Assembly (NCBI RefSeq): GCF_002355155.1
Contig: NZ_AP017369.1
Location: forward strand, 1,860,001 to 1,924,000
Reading direction: 5' to 3'
Length of the DNA stretch: 64,000 nucleotides
From: Corynebacterium suranareeae
GTDB taxonomy: Bacteria > Actinomycetota > Actinomycetes > Mycobacteriales > Mycobacteriaceae
Positions 20,532 through 29,648 of this stretch are shown piece after piece. Both the position numbers and the translations under genes were made by a program. The notes under the pieces are model-generated. The model saw only the letters and a program-made list of their open reading frames with translations, did not search any database and was not told the DNA's origin. How positions within the stretch are numbered: position 1 is the stretch's first letter; the number at the start of each line of letters is the position of its first letter.

Positions 20532-21181
20532 TAGTTTTTCGCCCCCGTTACGGTCAATGCAGTATCTGCCAAGGAATCAAAATCTGGGTTGGTTGACACC
20601 ACAACTACAGGGAGATCCTGCGCAACACCTTTCAATGCGTGCAAAACTTCCGCACGCAATTCCATGCTGCGGACTTGATCGGGATCATCCACGACCAACA
20701 GTTGCGCCTCAGGCCGCGCAAGAAGCGCCAGCGCGATGCGCAGCTTAAAACGCTCGAGCACGCTGAGGTCGCCGATGAGGGCTTTAGGATTCAGGTCTAG
20801 GCCAAGCTGCTTTTCGACGTCCACCCACCGCCCCGAATCATCAATGTCGCGCGGGATCATCAGGTACCAGGGACTTGACCATGCCAGTTGTTCACGGACA
20901 ACGGTACGAACCGTGACGAGCCGTTCCAAGGAATCAATCTCAGGGATGCCCGCAAGTGCAATGTGTTTTGCCAATTGTGATGCTTTAGCAGGCGCACCAT
21001 TGAGTTCAATTGTTCCGCTTGTTGGGCGCATGCGTCCGGATAAAACCAAAGAAAAAGAACTGGACTGCGATTCGCGCCCAGTGCTTAGCAAAGTGAGTCC
21101 GCTGTGTGGAGCTATCTCGACATCAGCAAACGAAGTGTCGCGGATGGAGAGCCCAGAGCTTCTCAAAAGAGGGGTATTCAT
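20531..21181 (-). CDS. Degenerate ABC-transporter ATPase-like partner protein
   Basis: 216 aa with the outline of an ABC ATPase but without its catalytic core: the Walker A place reads STGRESQSSS, lacking the G-K-S/T; the signature place reads LSVLERFKLR instead of LSGGQ; the Walker B region LLVVDDPDQV has an aspartate where the catalytic glutamate should be. The fold-level pattern (signature, Walker B, then VVVVSTNPD at the switch region) is still recognisable. It is likely catalytically dead and may serve as a structural or regulatory partner of the Pip exporter, to which it is coupled, or pair with an ATPase encoded elsewhere. The gene diverges from a TetR regulator. Confidence 0.75.
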   Translation of the reverse strand: MNTPLLRSSGLSIRDTSFADVEIAPHSGLTLLSTGRESQSSSFSLVLSGRMRPTSGTIELNGAPAKASQLAKHIALAGIPEIDSLERLVTVRTVVREQLAWSSPWYLMIPRDIDDSGRWVDVEKQLGLDLNPKALIGDLSVLERFKLRIALALLARPEAQLLVVDDPDQVRSMELRAEVLHALKGVAQDLPVVVVSTNPDFDSLADTALTVTGAKN

Positions 21182-21274
21182 GTATCTTCTTCCGTAAGTG
21201 GAGGAAACACTATCAGTTAACGTAGGCTATTTTAGAACCCCCACCACCCCCGCTGTCAACCGAGGAAGCAAAAC
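21182..21274. promoter_or_regulatory. Divergent promoter/operator region between exporter operon and TetR gene
   Basis: A 93-bp gap between two diverging starts, the usual place for a TetR operator. It holds the word AACACTATCAGTTAACG with partly symmetric neighbours, but no perfect palindrome. The site itself is inferred from layout. Confidence 0.4.
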
Positions 21275-21871
21275 ATGAGAGCAGACGCACGTAAACGCCG
21301 CGAACACATCATCACCACAACCTGCAATCTCTACCGCACCCTCCACCATGACTCATTGACAATGGACAACATCGCAGAACACGCTGGCGTTGGTGTGGCC
21401 ACCCTATACCGAAACTTCCCCGATCGCTTTGCACTCGATATGGCCTGCGCGCAATACCTTTTTGGCGTGGTCATTTCCTTGCAAGAAAAAGCGATTTCCT
21501 CTTTCCCCACTGATCCAGAAGGCGTATGGATCTCATTTAACCAACGCCTGTTTGATAGAGGCCTAGGCTCACTCGTTCCAGCACTTGCACCAGATTCTCT
21601 GGATGATCTTCCCGAGGATGTCTCAGCACTACGCCGCGAAACAGAGAAAAAAACCAAAGAACTCATTGCCCTAGCCCAGCAAGCTGGCCTCGTTCACCCA
21701 GATATCGACGCAGGCACCTACATCGTTGGATTAATCACCATCTCTAGACCACCTATTGCCGCACTGGCAACGATTTCCCAAAACTCCCACACCGCCCTAC
21801 TTGGCCTCTATCTTTCCGGACTACAACACGGCGCGGTAGCTAACATCGGAGATCATGACAGACTCTCCTGA
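21275..21871 (+). CDS. TetR-family transcriptional regulator
   Basis: 198 aa. The N-terminal DNA-binding domain is clear: about residues 10-55 with LTMDNIAEHAGVGVATLYRNFPDRFAL, the helix-turn-helix of TetR proteins. The C-terminal ligand domain is poorly conserved, as usual. It diverges from the Pip exporter/ABC-like operon, so it probably represses that operon and itself and is relieved by a substrate of the exporter; this is inference from gene order. A GAGG ribosome site precedes the ATG. Its 3' end overlaps the next gene by 17 bp, so that gene may share its transcript. Confidence 0.92.
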   Translation: MRADARKRREHIITTTCNLYRTLHHDSLTMDNIAEHAGVGVATLYRNFPDRFALDMACAQYLFGVVISLQEKAISSFPTDPEGVWISFNQRLFDRGLGSLVPALAPDSLDDLPEDVSALRRETEKKTKELIALAQQAGLVHPDIDAGTYIVGLITISRPPIAALATISQNSHTALLGLYLSGLQHGAVANIGDHDRLS

Positions 21872-22571
21872 TCTCGCAGTCAGTTTCCTTTCTGCATTTA
21901 ATGACATTGAAGCCCACCTTCGGACACAACTTAGAGCAAAACGTTCCGACAGTTTTAGGTGGATGGTGCGCATTGCAGAAAAACAGCACCTGATTTCCAA
22001 AGAGCAAGCAGAAACCTTGGATGCTTTTGCGGAACTGCGCAACGCGATCAGTCATGGCCAATACAATGACCTGCGCCCGATTGCAGATCCTCGCCCCGAC
22101 ACCGTGGACGCCATTGAGAAAATTCGATCCCTTTTACTCAATCCACCGATCGCCTTAGATGTGCTTCCTGCGCAAAAAGTACGATCCTTTGAGCTTGATG
22201 ATCCAGTAAGTAAAGCACTAGAGATTGTTCGCACCACGGAGATCTCCCAATTCCCCATCTATGAGGGTTCAGAATATGTAGCACTTTTAACCACCAACAC
22301 CATCGCCCGGTGGGTAGCCACCGATCTTCATGACAATGCCCAGCTTGACGCCCGATCTATTAAAGATGTGCTGGATTATGCAGAATCTTCCGACACTGCA
22401 GTATTTATGCCCCGTTCCTCTACCGCGCAACAAATCATCGACATTATGACAGGACCCAAATTGCCCTGGTCCGTAATTTTGACTGAACATGGAAAGCCCC
22501 ACCAAAAACCGTTGCGCGTGGTTACAGGTCGAGATATGCGCACGCTGCTGGACTTGCTGAAGATTTATTAA
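21855..22571 (+). CDS. HEPN-like domain fused to a CBS-domain pair
   Basis: 238 aa, function not recognised. Residues 1-95 are all-helical and contain ELRNAISHGQY with the R-x4-H motif (R62, H67) that marks HEPN domains, many of which are RNases. Residues from about 105 to the end look like two CBS modules: SKALEIVRTTEISQFPIYEGSEYVALLTTNTIARWV and the second ending in RVVTGRDMRTLLDLL; CBS pairs usually bind adenine nucleotides. It would make a cytoplasmic protein whose HEPN part is controlled by nucleotide binding. It overlaps the TetR gene by 17 bp on the same strand, which suggests co-expression. The HEPN assignment rests on the motif and predicted helices only. Confidence 0.65.
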   Translation: MTDSPDLAVSFLSAFNDIEAHLRTQLRAKRSDSFRWMVRIAEKQHLISKEQAETLDAFAELRNAISHGQYNDLRPIADPRPDTVDAIEKIRSLLLNPPIALDVLPAQKVRSFELDDPVSKALEIVRTTEISQFPIYEGSEYVALLTTNTIARWVATDLHDNAQLDARSIKDVLDYAESSDTAVFMPRSSTAQQIIDIMTGPKLPWSVILTEHGKPHQKPLRVVTGRDMRTLLDLLKIY

Positions 22572-22599
22572 TATGCGCTTAGCCAGTAGAGAGATTTTG

Positions 22600-22628
22600 T
22601 TGACGCGTACACTAGACGGTGCTAGATT
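22600..22628 (+). promoter_or_regulatory. Sigma-A promoter of the monooxygenase/FMN-reductase pair
   Basis: TTGACG at 22600-22605 and TAGATT at 22623-22628 are separated by exactly 17 bp, close to the consensus. The expected start is near 22635, leaving a leader of about 35 bases before the ATG at 22669. Confidence 0.75.
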
Positions 22629-22668
22629 GGTGACATATCAACAAACTTAGTTGGAAGGCGCAACAACC

Positions 22669-23784
22669 ATGCAATTCGGAATTTTCACCATCGGCGACGT
22701 CACAGTAGATCCCACCACCGGCAAAGCCCCCACAGAGGGTGAGCGCATCCATGCGATGACCCAAATCGCACTCAAGGCAGAAGAAGTAGGACTAGACGTC
22801 TTCGCCACCGGCGAGCACCACAACCCACCATTTGTCCCCTCTTCACCCACGACTCACTTAGCGTATATTGCAGCAAAAACCGAAAAGCTCCTTCTTTCCA
22901 CCTCCACCACGCTGATCACCACCAACGATCCAGTAAAAATCGCTGAAGATTATGCATTCCTCCAGCACCTTTCTGGCGGTCGAGTAGACCTCATGATGGG
23001 CCGCGGCAACACTGGCCCCGTCTACCCATGGTTTGGCAAAGACATCCGCCAAGGCATCCCATTAGCAATTGAAAACTACCACCTGCTGCGCAGGCTCTGG
23101 CGCGAAGAAGTTGTTAACTGGCAAGGAAAATTCCGCACCCCACTTCAGGGATACACCTCTACCCCAGCCCCACTAGACGGCGTAGCACCCTTTGTCTGGC
23201 ACGGTTCAATCCGATCCACCGAAATTGCAGAACAAGCAGCGTTTTACGGTGACGGCTTCTTCCACAACAACATCTTCTGGAACAAAGAACACACCGCACA
23301 AATGGTCAACCTCTACCGCCAGCGTTTCGAACACTACGGCCATGGCCAAGCAGACCAGGCCATCGTGGGTCTTGGCGGACAGGTATTTATCGGCGACTCC
23401 GAAGAAGAAGCAAAGAAATTCTTCCGCCCTTACTTCGACAACGCCCCAGTATATGGACACGGACCATCACTAGAAGATTTCTCCCGCCTGACCCCACTGA
23501 CCGTCGGCACTGCTGAACAAGTCATTGAACGCACCATGGAATTTGCCGATTGGGTCGGCGACTACCAACGCCAACTCTTCCTCATCGACCACGCTGGCCT
23601 CCCACTAGAAGTAGTCCTTGATCAGATCGAACGCCTCGGACGCGACGTTGTCCCAGAAGTACGCCGCCGCATGGAGGAGCGCCGCCCAGACCACGTTCCA
23701 TCCAACCCACCAACCCACCAGAGCTTGAAAGCCAACCGAAACAGCCCACACTTTCAGATCAACCCTGGTCAGCCAACTGAGTAG
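22669..23784 (+). CDS. Luciferase-like FMN-dependent monooxygenase (CE1758-type)
   Basis: 371 aa from ATG at 22669, preceded by GGAAGG; the TTG 18 bases earlier is not needed. It is a bacterial luciferase-like TIM-barrel flavoprotein: FGIFTIGDVT at the start, ATGEHHNPPF (the conserved catalytic-histidine block), TTITTNDPVKIAEDYA, LSGGRVDLMMGRGN and WHGSIRSTEIAEQAA. The last 40 residues are a polar tail. It needs reduced FMN, which the next gene, an NADPH-FMN reductase 27 bp downstream, should supply. Such pairs act on alkanesulfonates, xenobiotics or alkanes; substrate unknown. Confidence 0.92.
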   Translation: MQFGIFTIGDVTVDPTTGKAPTEGERIHAMTQIALKAEEVGLDVFATGEHHNPPFVPSSPTTHLAYIAAKTEKLLLSTSTTLITTNDPVKIAEDYAFLQHLSGGRVDLMMGRGNTGPVYPWFGKDIRQGIPLAIENYHLLRRLWREEVVNWQGKFRTPLQGYTSTPAPLDGVAPFVWHGSIRSTEIAEQAAFYGDGFFHNNIFWNKEHTAQMVNLYRQRFEHYGHGQADQAIVGLGGQVFIGDSEEEAKKFFRPYFDNAPVYGHGPSLEDFSRLTPLTVGTAEQVIERTMEFADWVGDYQRQLFLIDHAGLPLEVVLDQIERLGRDVVPEVRRRMEERRPDHVPSNPPTHQSLKANRNSPHFQINPGQPTE

Positions 23785-23811
23785 TTTTTCTTAAAATCAA
23801 GGAGACACATT

Positions 23812-24492
23812 ATGCGAAAGCTCACTGTTGTTACCGCAGGTCTTTCCAACCCCTCCACCACTCGTTCGGTGGCAGACCAACTGACCAAGGCAGTCCAAAC
23901 AGCTGTATCCGCCCGTGGCGAATCATTAGATATTGAGGTAATTGAAATCCGCGACCTCATTTTTGATCTCGCAACCTCATTTACCAGCGCCGGTATGAGT
24001 TCACCAGCACTTGACGCTGCAAAACAACGCCTCGCCGAATCCGATGGCCTCATCGCGGTAACCCCAGTGTTTACCGCAAGCTATTCAGGAATTTTCAAGA
24101 TGTTCTTTGATGTCCTGGACCCTAAAACCATCGTTGGATTACCCACCATCATTGCTGCCTCTGCTGGCACGGCACGCCACTCGTTGGTTCTCGATCACGC
24201 CATCCGGCCACTGTTCAACTACCTTCGTGCAGTTGTCGTACCCACCGGTGTGTTCGCAGCAACTGAAGACTTTGGAACCGAAGCAGGCGTTGAGTTTGAA
24301 CGTCGCGTCAACCGTGCTGCCGGTGAATTAGCCACACTCATGCTGCAGGATTACTCCAGCGTACAAGGCCTAGGCGGAGCCACTGCCAACCAAGACGCCG
24401 ACCTTTCCTTCCGTCGCACCACTGGTGTGACCCCAGGAGAGAACTTCAGCAGCTTTGCCGATCTTCTCAAAGGACACGACGGCAACGGCTAG
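23812..24492 (+). CDS. NAD(P)H-dependent FMN reductase (CE1759-type)
   Basis: 226 aa flavodoxin-like reductase. The phosphate-binding segment AGLSNPSTTRSVADQ (about 9-23), the flavin loop TPVFTASYSGIFKMFFDVLDP and AASAGTARHS are the family features. It is paired with the preceding luciferase-like enzyme, to which it would deliver FMNH2; both are transcribed from the promoter at 22600-22628. A ribosome site AAGGAG precedes ATG, and a strong hairpin terminator follows 30 bp after the stop. Confidence 0.92.
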   Translation: MRKLTVVTAGLSNPSTTRSVADQLTKAVQTAVSARGESLDIEVIEIRDLIFDLATSFTSAGMSSPALDAAKQRLAESDGLIAVTPVFTASYSGIFKMFFDVLDPKTIVGLPTIIAASAGTARHSLVLDHAIRPLFNYLRAVVVPTGVFAATEDFGTEAGVEFERRVNRAAGELATLMLQDYSSVQGLGGATANQDADLSFRRTTGVTPGENFSSFADLLKGHDGNG

Positions 24493-24521
24493 GTGAAACC
24501 CCTTCAATCCAAGTTTTAACA

Positions 24522-24579
24522 GCCAAACACCGGTCACAAGACTTCATGTTTTTAAAGATTCTTGTGACCAGTGTTTGGC
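24522..24579 (+). terminator. Hairpin terminator after the FMN reductase gene
   Basis: GCCAAACACCGGTCACAAGA at 24522-24541 pairs with TCTTGTGACCAGTGTTTGGC ending at 24579, with one mismatch in 20, around an AT-rich loop. Few T residues follow (CTTCTTT), so termination may be incomplete. Confidence 0.7.
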
Positions 24580-24635
24580 TTCTTTCACCACAGACTAAAT
24601 GAGCTAATTGGGGTTTTCAGCAATACCCATTTACA

Positions 24636-24887
24636 GGCTATTTAAGAGACCGAAAACTCCAGATGGGTATTTGCATCACCTGGGGTCTCAAAGGGCGTTA
24701 GAGGCGAATCTGTGAGGTTACTTTTTCCTGCCTCTTTCATAAGTTTCGCGCATTACTTCATCTGGCGACCAAGGCAGCTTATGCAGTGGAAATTTTTGGT
24801 CAAATTTGTCGTTATCCGGGCCTGTAAATTTGATTCAGAGACCAAAGAACCTTTGGAACACCTATGGATTTGGTCGCATATGCCGCT
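24636..24887. repeat. Composite dispersed intergenic repeat (family R2/R3, copy C)
   Basis: The most complete copy. It starts GGCTATTTAAGAGACC, continues GATGGGTATTTGCATCACC, GTTAGAGGCGAATCTGTGAGG, TTACTTCATCTGGCGACC, TTTTTGGTCAAATTTGTCG and ends in CTATGGATTTGGTCG. It shares word order with 2906-3158 and 15328-15512. Confidence 0.75.
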
Positions 24888-24930
24888 TTTAAGACACTGC
24901 CCACCGAGACTTCCCCAAAACTGATCGCGA

Positions 24931-25081
24931 TTAGAATCCTGAGAGCTTCCAGGGCAAGGATCCACCACAAAACAGGATCGAGCCCGGCGGATCGGTCCGA
25001 AAGTTGCAGACAGGGCCTCGTTTAACGAGAAAATCCACCACAGATTGCTCAAATTCCGCTGTTTGTGGTGAGTACGTGCAC
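24931..25081 (-). repeat. Dispersed intergenic repeat family R4 (copy 1)
   Basis: About 150 bp whose reverse complement matches 56024-56173. Shared words, read on the leftward strand, include CACCACAAA.AGCGGA, TGTGGTGGAT, TGCAACTTTCGGACCGAT, TTTGTGGTGGATCCTTGCC and CTGGAAGC. It lies upstream of sdaA and carries no gene. Confidence 0.75.
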
Positions 25082-25176
25082 GCTTCAGCCTTTCCACTTA
25101 AGTCCACCGCAAGAAACAACTACAATGATGCAGATCACCTTTAGTACACCTCAATAGAAAAGGCCCACCCTCAGCC

Positions 25177-26526
25177 ATGGCTATTAGTGTTGTTGATCTT
25201 TTCAGCATCGGTATCGGACCATCATCTTCACATACCGTCGGCCCCATGAGAGCCGCCCTCGCGTTTTTCTCTGAATTTCCCAGCCCGCACGTCGATATCA
25301 CCTTGCACGGATCCCTTGCTGCCACAGGTAAAGGTCACTGCACTGACCGTGCGGTACTACTGGGACTGGTGGGATGGGAGCCTACAACAGTTCCCATTGA
25401 TGCAGCACCCATACCCGGCGCGCCGATTCCTGCACACGGTTCTGTGAGTGGGCCTAACGGGACGGTGTCGTATTCCTTAACTTTTGATCCCCATCCCCTC
25501 CCTGAACACCCCAACGCTGTTACTTTTCAGGGAATTACCACAAGGACGTATTTGTCGGTGGGTGGCGGGTTTATTATGTCGTTGGAAAACTTCCGGGAAC
25601 TCAAAGAAGTCGGCTCTGGTGTGTCAACTATTCACCCAGAGGTGGATGTGCCTTGTCCTTTCCGCAAGAGTTCTGAGCTGCTAGCCTATGGCCGGGATTT
25701 TGCGGAGGTCATGAAGGATAATGAGTGCGCCATTCATGGGGATCTTGACATAGTGGATGACCATTTGGATCGAGTGTGGCAGATTATGCAGGATTGCGTA
25801 TCGCGGGGCATTGCAACCACAGGAATTTTGCCGGGTGGGTTGAATGTGCGGCGTCGGGCGCCGCAGGTACACGCGCTGATCAGCAATGGGGATACATGTG
25901 AGCTGGGTGCTGATCTTGATGCCGTGGAGTGGGTGAATCTGTACGCCTTGGCCGTGAATGAGGAAAATGCCGCTGGTGGTCGTGTGGTTACTGCTCCGAC
26001 TAATGGTGCTGCGGGGATTATTCCGGCGGTGATGCACTATGCGCGGGATTTCTTGAAAAATTTTGACGCGGAGCAGGCACGCACATTTTTATATACTGCG
26101 GGTGCGGTGGGCATCATCATTAAGGAAAATGCCTCGATTTCTGGGGCGGAGGTAGGCTGCCAAGGCGAGGTGGGTTCAGCATCCGCGATGGCCGCTGCCG
26201 GATTGTGTGCGGTTTTAGGTGGTAGTCCGCAGCAGGTGGAAAACGCAGCGGAGATCGCCCTGGAGCACAATTTGGGCTTGACGTGTGATCCTGTGGGCGG
26301 TTTGGTGCAGATTCCGTGCATTGAGCGCAATGCTATTGCTGCGATGAAGTCCATTAATGCGGCAAGGCTTGCCCGGATTGGTGATGGCAACAATCGTGTG
26401 AGTTTGGATGATGTGGTGGTCACCATGGCTGCCACGGGTCGGGATATGTTGACCAAATATAAGGAAACCTCGCTTGGTGGTTTGGCAACCACCTTGGGCT
26501 TCCCGGTGTCGTTGACGGAGTGTTAG
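25177..26526 (+). CDS. sdaA: L-serine ammonia-lyase (single-chain, iron-sulfur)
   Basis: Deaminates L-serine to pyruvate and ammonia. 449 aa, the single-chain form in which the beta domain (residues 1-150) precedes the alpha domain. The start IGPSSSHTVGPMRAA is the family signature; the glycine-rich TAPTNGAAGIIPAV and the cysteines in GCQGEVGSA, LTCDPVGG and IPCIERN supply the usual [4Fe-4S] ligands. It faces glpD and their coding ends overlap by four bases. The 684-bp upstream gap holds a terminator and two repeat families but no other gene. Confidence 0.95.
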   Translation: MAISVVDLFSIGIGPSSSHTVGPMRAALAFFSEFPSPHVDITLHGSLAATGKGHCTDRAVLLGLVGWEPTTVPIDAAPIPGAPIPAHGSVSGPNGTVSYSLTFDPHPLPEHPNAVTFQGITTRTYLSVGGGFIMSLENFRELKEVGSGVSTIHPEVDVPCPFRKSSELLAYGRDFAEVMKDNECAIHGDLDIVDDHLDRVWQIMQDCVSRGIATTGILPGGLNVRRRAPQVHALISNGDTCELGADLDAVEWVNLYALAVNEENAAGGRVVTAPTNGAAGIIPAVMHYARDFLKNFDAEQARTFLYTAGAVGIIIKENASISGAEVGCQGEVGSASAMAAAGLCAVLGGSPQQVENAAEIALEHNLGLTCDPVGGLVQIPCIERNAIAAMKSINAARLARIGDGNNRVSLDDVVVTMAATGRDMLTKYKETSLGGLATTLGFPVSLTEC

Positions 26527-28211
26527 CGATACGGCTTTAACACGGCCTGGATTTTGTCTTGCGAGGCGAGGTAGGAGTGGCACCGGGCGTCGATAAGCGT
26601 ATTTGACCACCCGGTGACCTGGGCCATGACTTCGGCCGTCGCGCGTACGGCGGCCGGTTTCACATAACCCAACGTGCCGAGCACGAGGCGGCGATCTAGC
26701 ACATCGGCCAGGTCAACGGCCGCCTCCTCGGCGACCGCAAAAACAACCTGCGCCGCGATATCAAGGTTGGCAGGGTCAAGTCGTCGCCCCAGGTCCGGTT
26801 GCTTTGCGACGAGATCCAGCACTTTTTCATGCTCCGTTCCATACAATCTGGCCAAGTGCACCCGGATTTCATCATCTAAATCCAACTCGGGGTGACTGCG
26901 CAGCGCAGACTCAAAAGAATCAGCCACAGAATCATACGCACCAAAAGACGTGGTCAACGGCAATTGTCTGGAATCGAAGTGGCGCAGCGGTGGCAGCATA
27001 GCTGCTTGATGTTCCACCACATGCTCAATGACTTTGTATCCCATCACCCGCGAGGTAGTCCACTTGCCACCAGAGACGGACACTAATCCATCGATGCCGA
27101 CGTTGGCGTGATCGGCAATATCGAAACGGCGAGACGACGTGTAGGTATCAGAGCCATCATCAACGAGCGGGCGCACACCCACCAAGGTGGAAATGATGTT
27201 TTTGCGATCAAGTGGTGTTGCGCGGACTGAATCAATGGTCTCAAGCAGTAAATCGATATCGCTTTCATCAGCGACTGCATCATCGGCATCGCCATCAATC
27301 ATGGTGTCCGTCGGGCCGATTAGGGTGCGCCCCATCCACGGATTCACGATCACATGCTTGCCGTTTTTGCCACGCACAAACACACCACTTTGACTACCCA
27401 AATCACCAGTAAGTAAATGCACTCCTTTAGATTGACGCACCTTCAGCTTGGTTACCTCCGCCAAATCACCCAACGCCTGCGCAACCCACGGACCTGCAGC
27501 GTTAATCACCACAGGGGCGTAAATTTCCGTTGTGTTCTTGGTGATCTGATCTGTCACCTCAACTCCGCGCACTCGGCCTTCTTCCACGTTCCGGAGGATG
27601 CGAGTGACTTTGGCATGATTGATCGCGGTTCCACCATCAGCAGCAAAAGACTTAATAATCGCCAGCAACAAGCGCTCGGCATGCAGGTTTAAGGTGTCAT
27701 CGTGCCGCCACGCTCCTTTAAGTCCTTCCGGATCCAGCCACGGGACTTCTTTAAGTAAAGCGTTTTTAGGGATCCACCGAAATCGTGGCGAATGGTTTTC
27801 CTTCGACTGCCCCTGATTACGCTGCCATGCCATGGTTTCATACAGCGCTACCCCAGCGCCTAAAACAGGAGCTTTTGGTTCGGACCATTCAAAAGCCGTG
27901 AGCATAAAGCTGCGCGGTGCCACCAAATGCGGTGCAGCGATACCTAGGTACCTGCGTTCTTTCACTGCCTCTTGAACCACACCGAAATCATATTGTTCCA
28001 AATAGCGCAGCCCGCCATGGATCATCTTCGATGTTGTTGACGATGTCCCAGAAGAATAATCCTTGGCTTCAAACATCACCGTACGCAGCCCTCGCCCTGC
28101 GGCATGCCTTGCGATCTGCGCCCCTGAGATCCCGCCACCAATAACAATGACGTCATAATGATCACGAAGTGGCGGACCAATCCGTCGGGAATCAAAGTGT
28201 GTGCTCGTCAT
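26523..28211 (-). CDS. glpD: Glycerol-3-phosphate dehydrogenase (FAD, respiratory)
   Basis: Peripheral membrane flavoenzyme that oxidises glycerol-3-phosphate to dihydroxyacetone phosphate and passes electrons to menaquinone. 562 aa. The FAD-binding motif VIGGGISGAQIARHAAGRG lies at about 24-42, followed by SSGTSSTTSKMIHGGLRYLEQYDFGVV, the family signature; NAAGPWV and SVSGGKWTTSRVMG are further conserved flavin and substrate blocks. The C-terminal DAO-C domain is complete. No glpK or glpF adjoins it. Its end overlaps the convergent sdaA end by four bases, so no terminator fits between them. Confidence 0.95.
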   Translation of the reverse strand: MTSTHFDSRRIGPPLRDHYDVIVIGGGISGAQIARHAAGRGLRTVMFEAKDYSSGTSSTTSKMIHGGLRYLEQYDFGVVQEAVKERRYLGIAAPHLVAPRSFMLTAFEWSEPKAPVLGAGVALYETMAWQRNQGQSKENHSPRFRWIPKNALLKEVPWLDPEGLKGAWRHDDTLNLHAERLLLAIIKSFAADGGTAINHAKVTRILRNVEEGRVRGVEVTDQITKNTTEIYAPVVINAAGPWVAQALGDLAEVTKLKVRQSKGVHLLTGDLGSQSGVFVRGKNGKHVIVNPWMGRTLIGPTDTMIDGDADDAVADESDIDLLLETIDSVRATPLDRKNIISTLVGVRPLVDDGSDTYTSSRRFDIADHANVGIDGLVSVSGGKWTTSRVMGYKVIEHVVEHQAAMLPPLRHFDSRQLPLTTSFGAYDSVADSFESALRSHPELDLDDEIRVHLARLYGTEHEKVLDLVAKQPDLGRRLDPANLDIAAQVVFAVAEEAAVDLADVLDRRLVLGTLGYVKPAAVRATAEVMAQVTGWSNTLIDARCHSYLASQDKIQAVLKPYR

Positions 28212-28228
28212 TCCCCTGAGCCTAATAG

Positions 28229-28266
28229 GAAAACCGCCAACCCACAGTGTGAATTGACGGCTTTTT
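28229..28266 (-). terminator. Hairpin terminator after hisS
   Basis: On the leftward strand AAAAGCCGTCAA and TTGGCGGTTTTC pair, with one G-T pair, around a 13-14 base loop, ending in a short T run. It lies between hisS and the glpD start. Confidence 0.7.
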
Positions 28267-28290
28267 GCTTATGAATTTTTTGATTGGGTT

Positions 28291-29580
28291 TTATGCAAGC
28301 TTACCCTGCAAAAAGGTCACAACCTCATCCAAAGCAATATCGTGCTGTTCATGCGCACGCATATCTTTTACCGCAATGGTGTTGTTTTCTAGCTCTTGCT
28401 CACCAAGCACCAAGGTGTACAACGCCTTGGAACGATCCGCGCCCTTCATCGCACCTTTAAGACCACGATCGCCATAGGACATATCGGTCGAAATACCTTC
28501 AGCACGCAGCTTGTTGACGATTCCAGCCAAAGCCTTCTTCGCCTCCTTACCCAGTGGCACGCCGTAAACATCTACTCGGCGCTCTGCACCAACGCTTACG
28601 CCTTCAGCTTCAAGCGCCAAAATTGTGCGATCAACGCCCAATCCATAGCCAATGCCAGAAAGATCTTGTCCACCCAGCTGCGCCATCAAACCGTCATAGC
28701 GTCCGCCACCACCGATGCCGGACTGTGCGCCAAGACCATCATGGACGAATTCAAAACACGTCTTGGTGTAGTAATCCAATCCACGAACCATACGTGGATT
28801 AATAACAAACGGCACACCCATGTCCTCGAGCAGACCCGTGACTGTTTCAAAGTGCTCACGGCACTCTGCATCCAGGTGATCCAGCATCAATGGTGCATCC
28901 GCAGTCATCTCTTGGACCTCAGGACGCTTATCATCCAACACGCGAAGCGGGTTGATCTCTGCGCGCTTGCGGGTTTCCTCATCTAGTGGAAGCGCAAACA
29001 AGAAATCCTGTAGCTTCTGGCGATATTCTGGGCGACAATTACGATCACCTAAGCTCGTGAGCTCCAGACGGAAATCCTTGAGCCCTAAGCTTCGGTAAGA
29101 ACGATCAGCAAGCGCGATGATCTCTGCATCCAATGCTGGATCATCTACACCAATTGCCTCTACGCCAACCTGCTGAAGCTGACGGTAACGCCCTGCCTGA
29201 GGGCGTTCATAACGAAAGAATGGTCCCGCGTAGTTCAACTTCACTGGAAGCTGACCGCGATCCAAACTGTGCTCAATAACCGCACGCATGACACCTGCGG
29301 TACCTTCTGGGCGCAATGTTACTGAACGCTCACCACGGTCAGCGAAGGTGTACATTTCCTTGCTTACCACATCTGTGGATTCACCCACACCTCGTGCAAA
29401 TAACCCAGTGTCTTCAAAAATCGGCAGTTCAATATGCTCAAACCCAGCCTTATGTGCCTGATCAATAAAGGCATCACGAACTGCTAGAAATGCAGCAGAT
29501 TTTGGTGGGGCGTAATCAGGCACACCCTTGGGGGCAGCAAATGACTGAAGCTTTTCAGACTTGGATTTGTTTTGACTCAC
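28291..29580 (-). CDS. hisS: Histidyl-tRNA synthetase
   Basis: Class II synthetase of 429 aa when started at GTG 29580 ([13 protein letters not shown] follows), the family length; the frame extends three codons further to a TTG. Motif 1 lies around [16 protein letters not shown], motif 2 is [19 protein letters not shown], the histidine-A signature is [11 protein letters not shown], and motif 3 is [16 protein letters not shown]. The C-terminal anticodon-binding domain is complete. The upstream MBL-fold gene (ending 29649) is 68 bp away on the same strand and probably co-transcribed, the usual actinobacterial order. Confidence 0.96.
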   Translation of the reverse strand: MSQNKSKSEKLQSFAAPKGVPDYAPPKSAAFLAVRDAFIDQAHKAGFEHIELPIFEDTGLFARGVGESTDVVSKEMYTFADRGERSVTLRPEGTAGVMRAVIEHSLDRGQLPVKLNYAGPFFRYERPQAGRYRQLQQVGVEAIGVDDPALDAEIIALADRSYRSLGLKDFRLELTSLGDRNCRPEYRQKLQDFLFALPLDEETRKRAEINPLRVLDDKRPEVQEMTADAPLMLDHLDAECREHFETVTGLLEDMGVPFVINPRMVRGLDYYTKTCFEFVHDGLGAQSGIGGGGRYDGLMAQLGGQDLSGIGYGLGVDRTILALEAEGVSVGAERRVDVYGVPLGKEAKKALAGIVNKLRAEGISTDMSYGDRGLKGAMKGADRSKALYTLVLGEQELENNTIAVKDMRAHEQHDIALDEVVTFLQGKLA

Positions 29581-29648
29581 GATTATCAACGATACCTATT
29601 CAAAGATGTAGTTCGGAATTTGGCCTAGAGTGCTGCCCAGAGTGTCGC

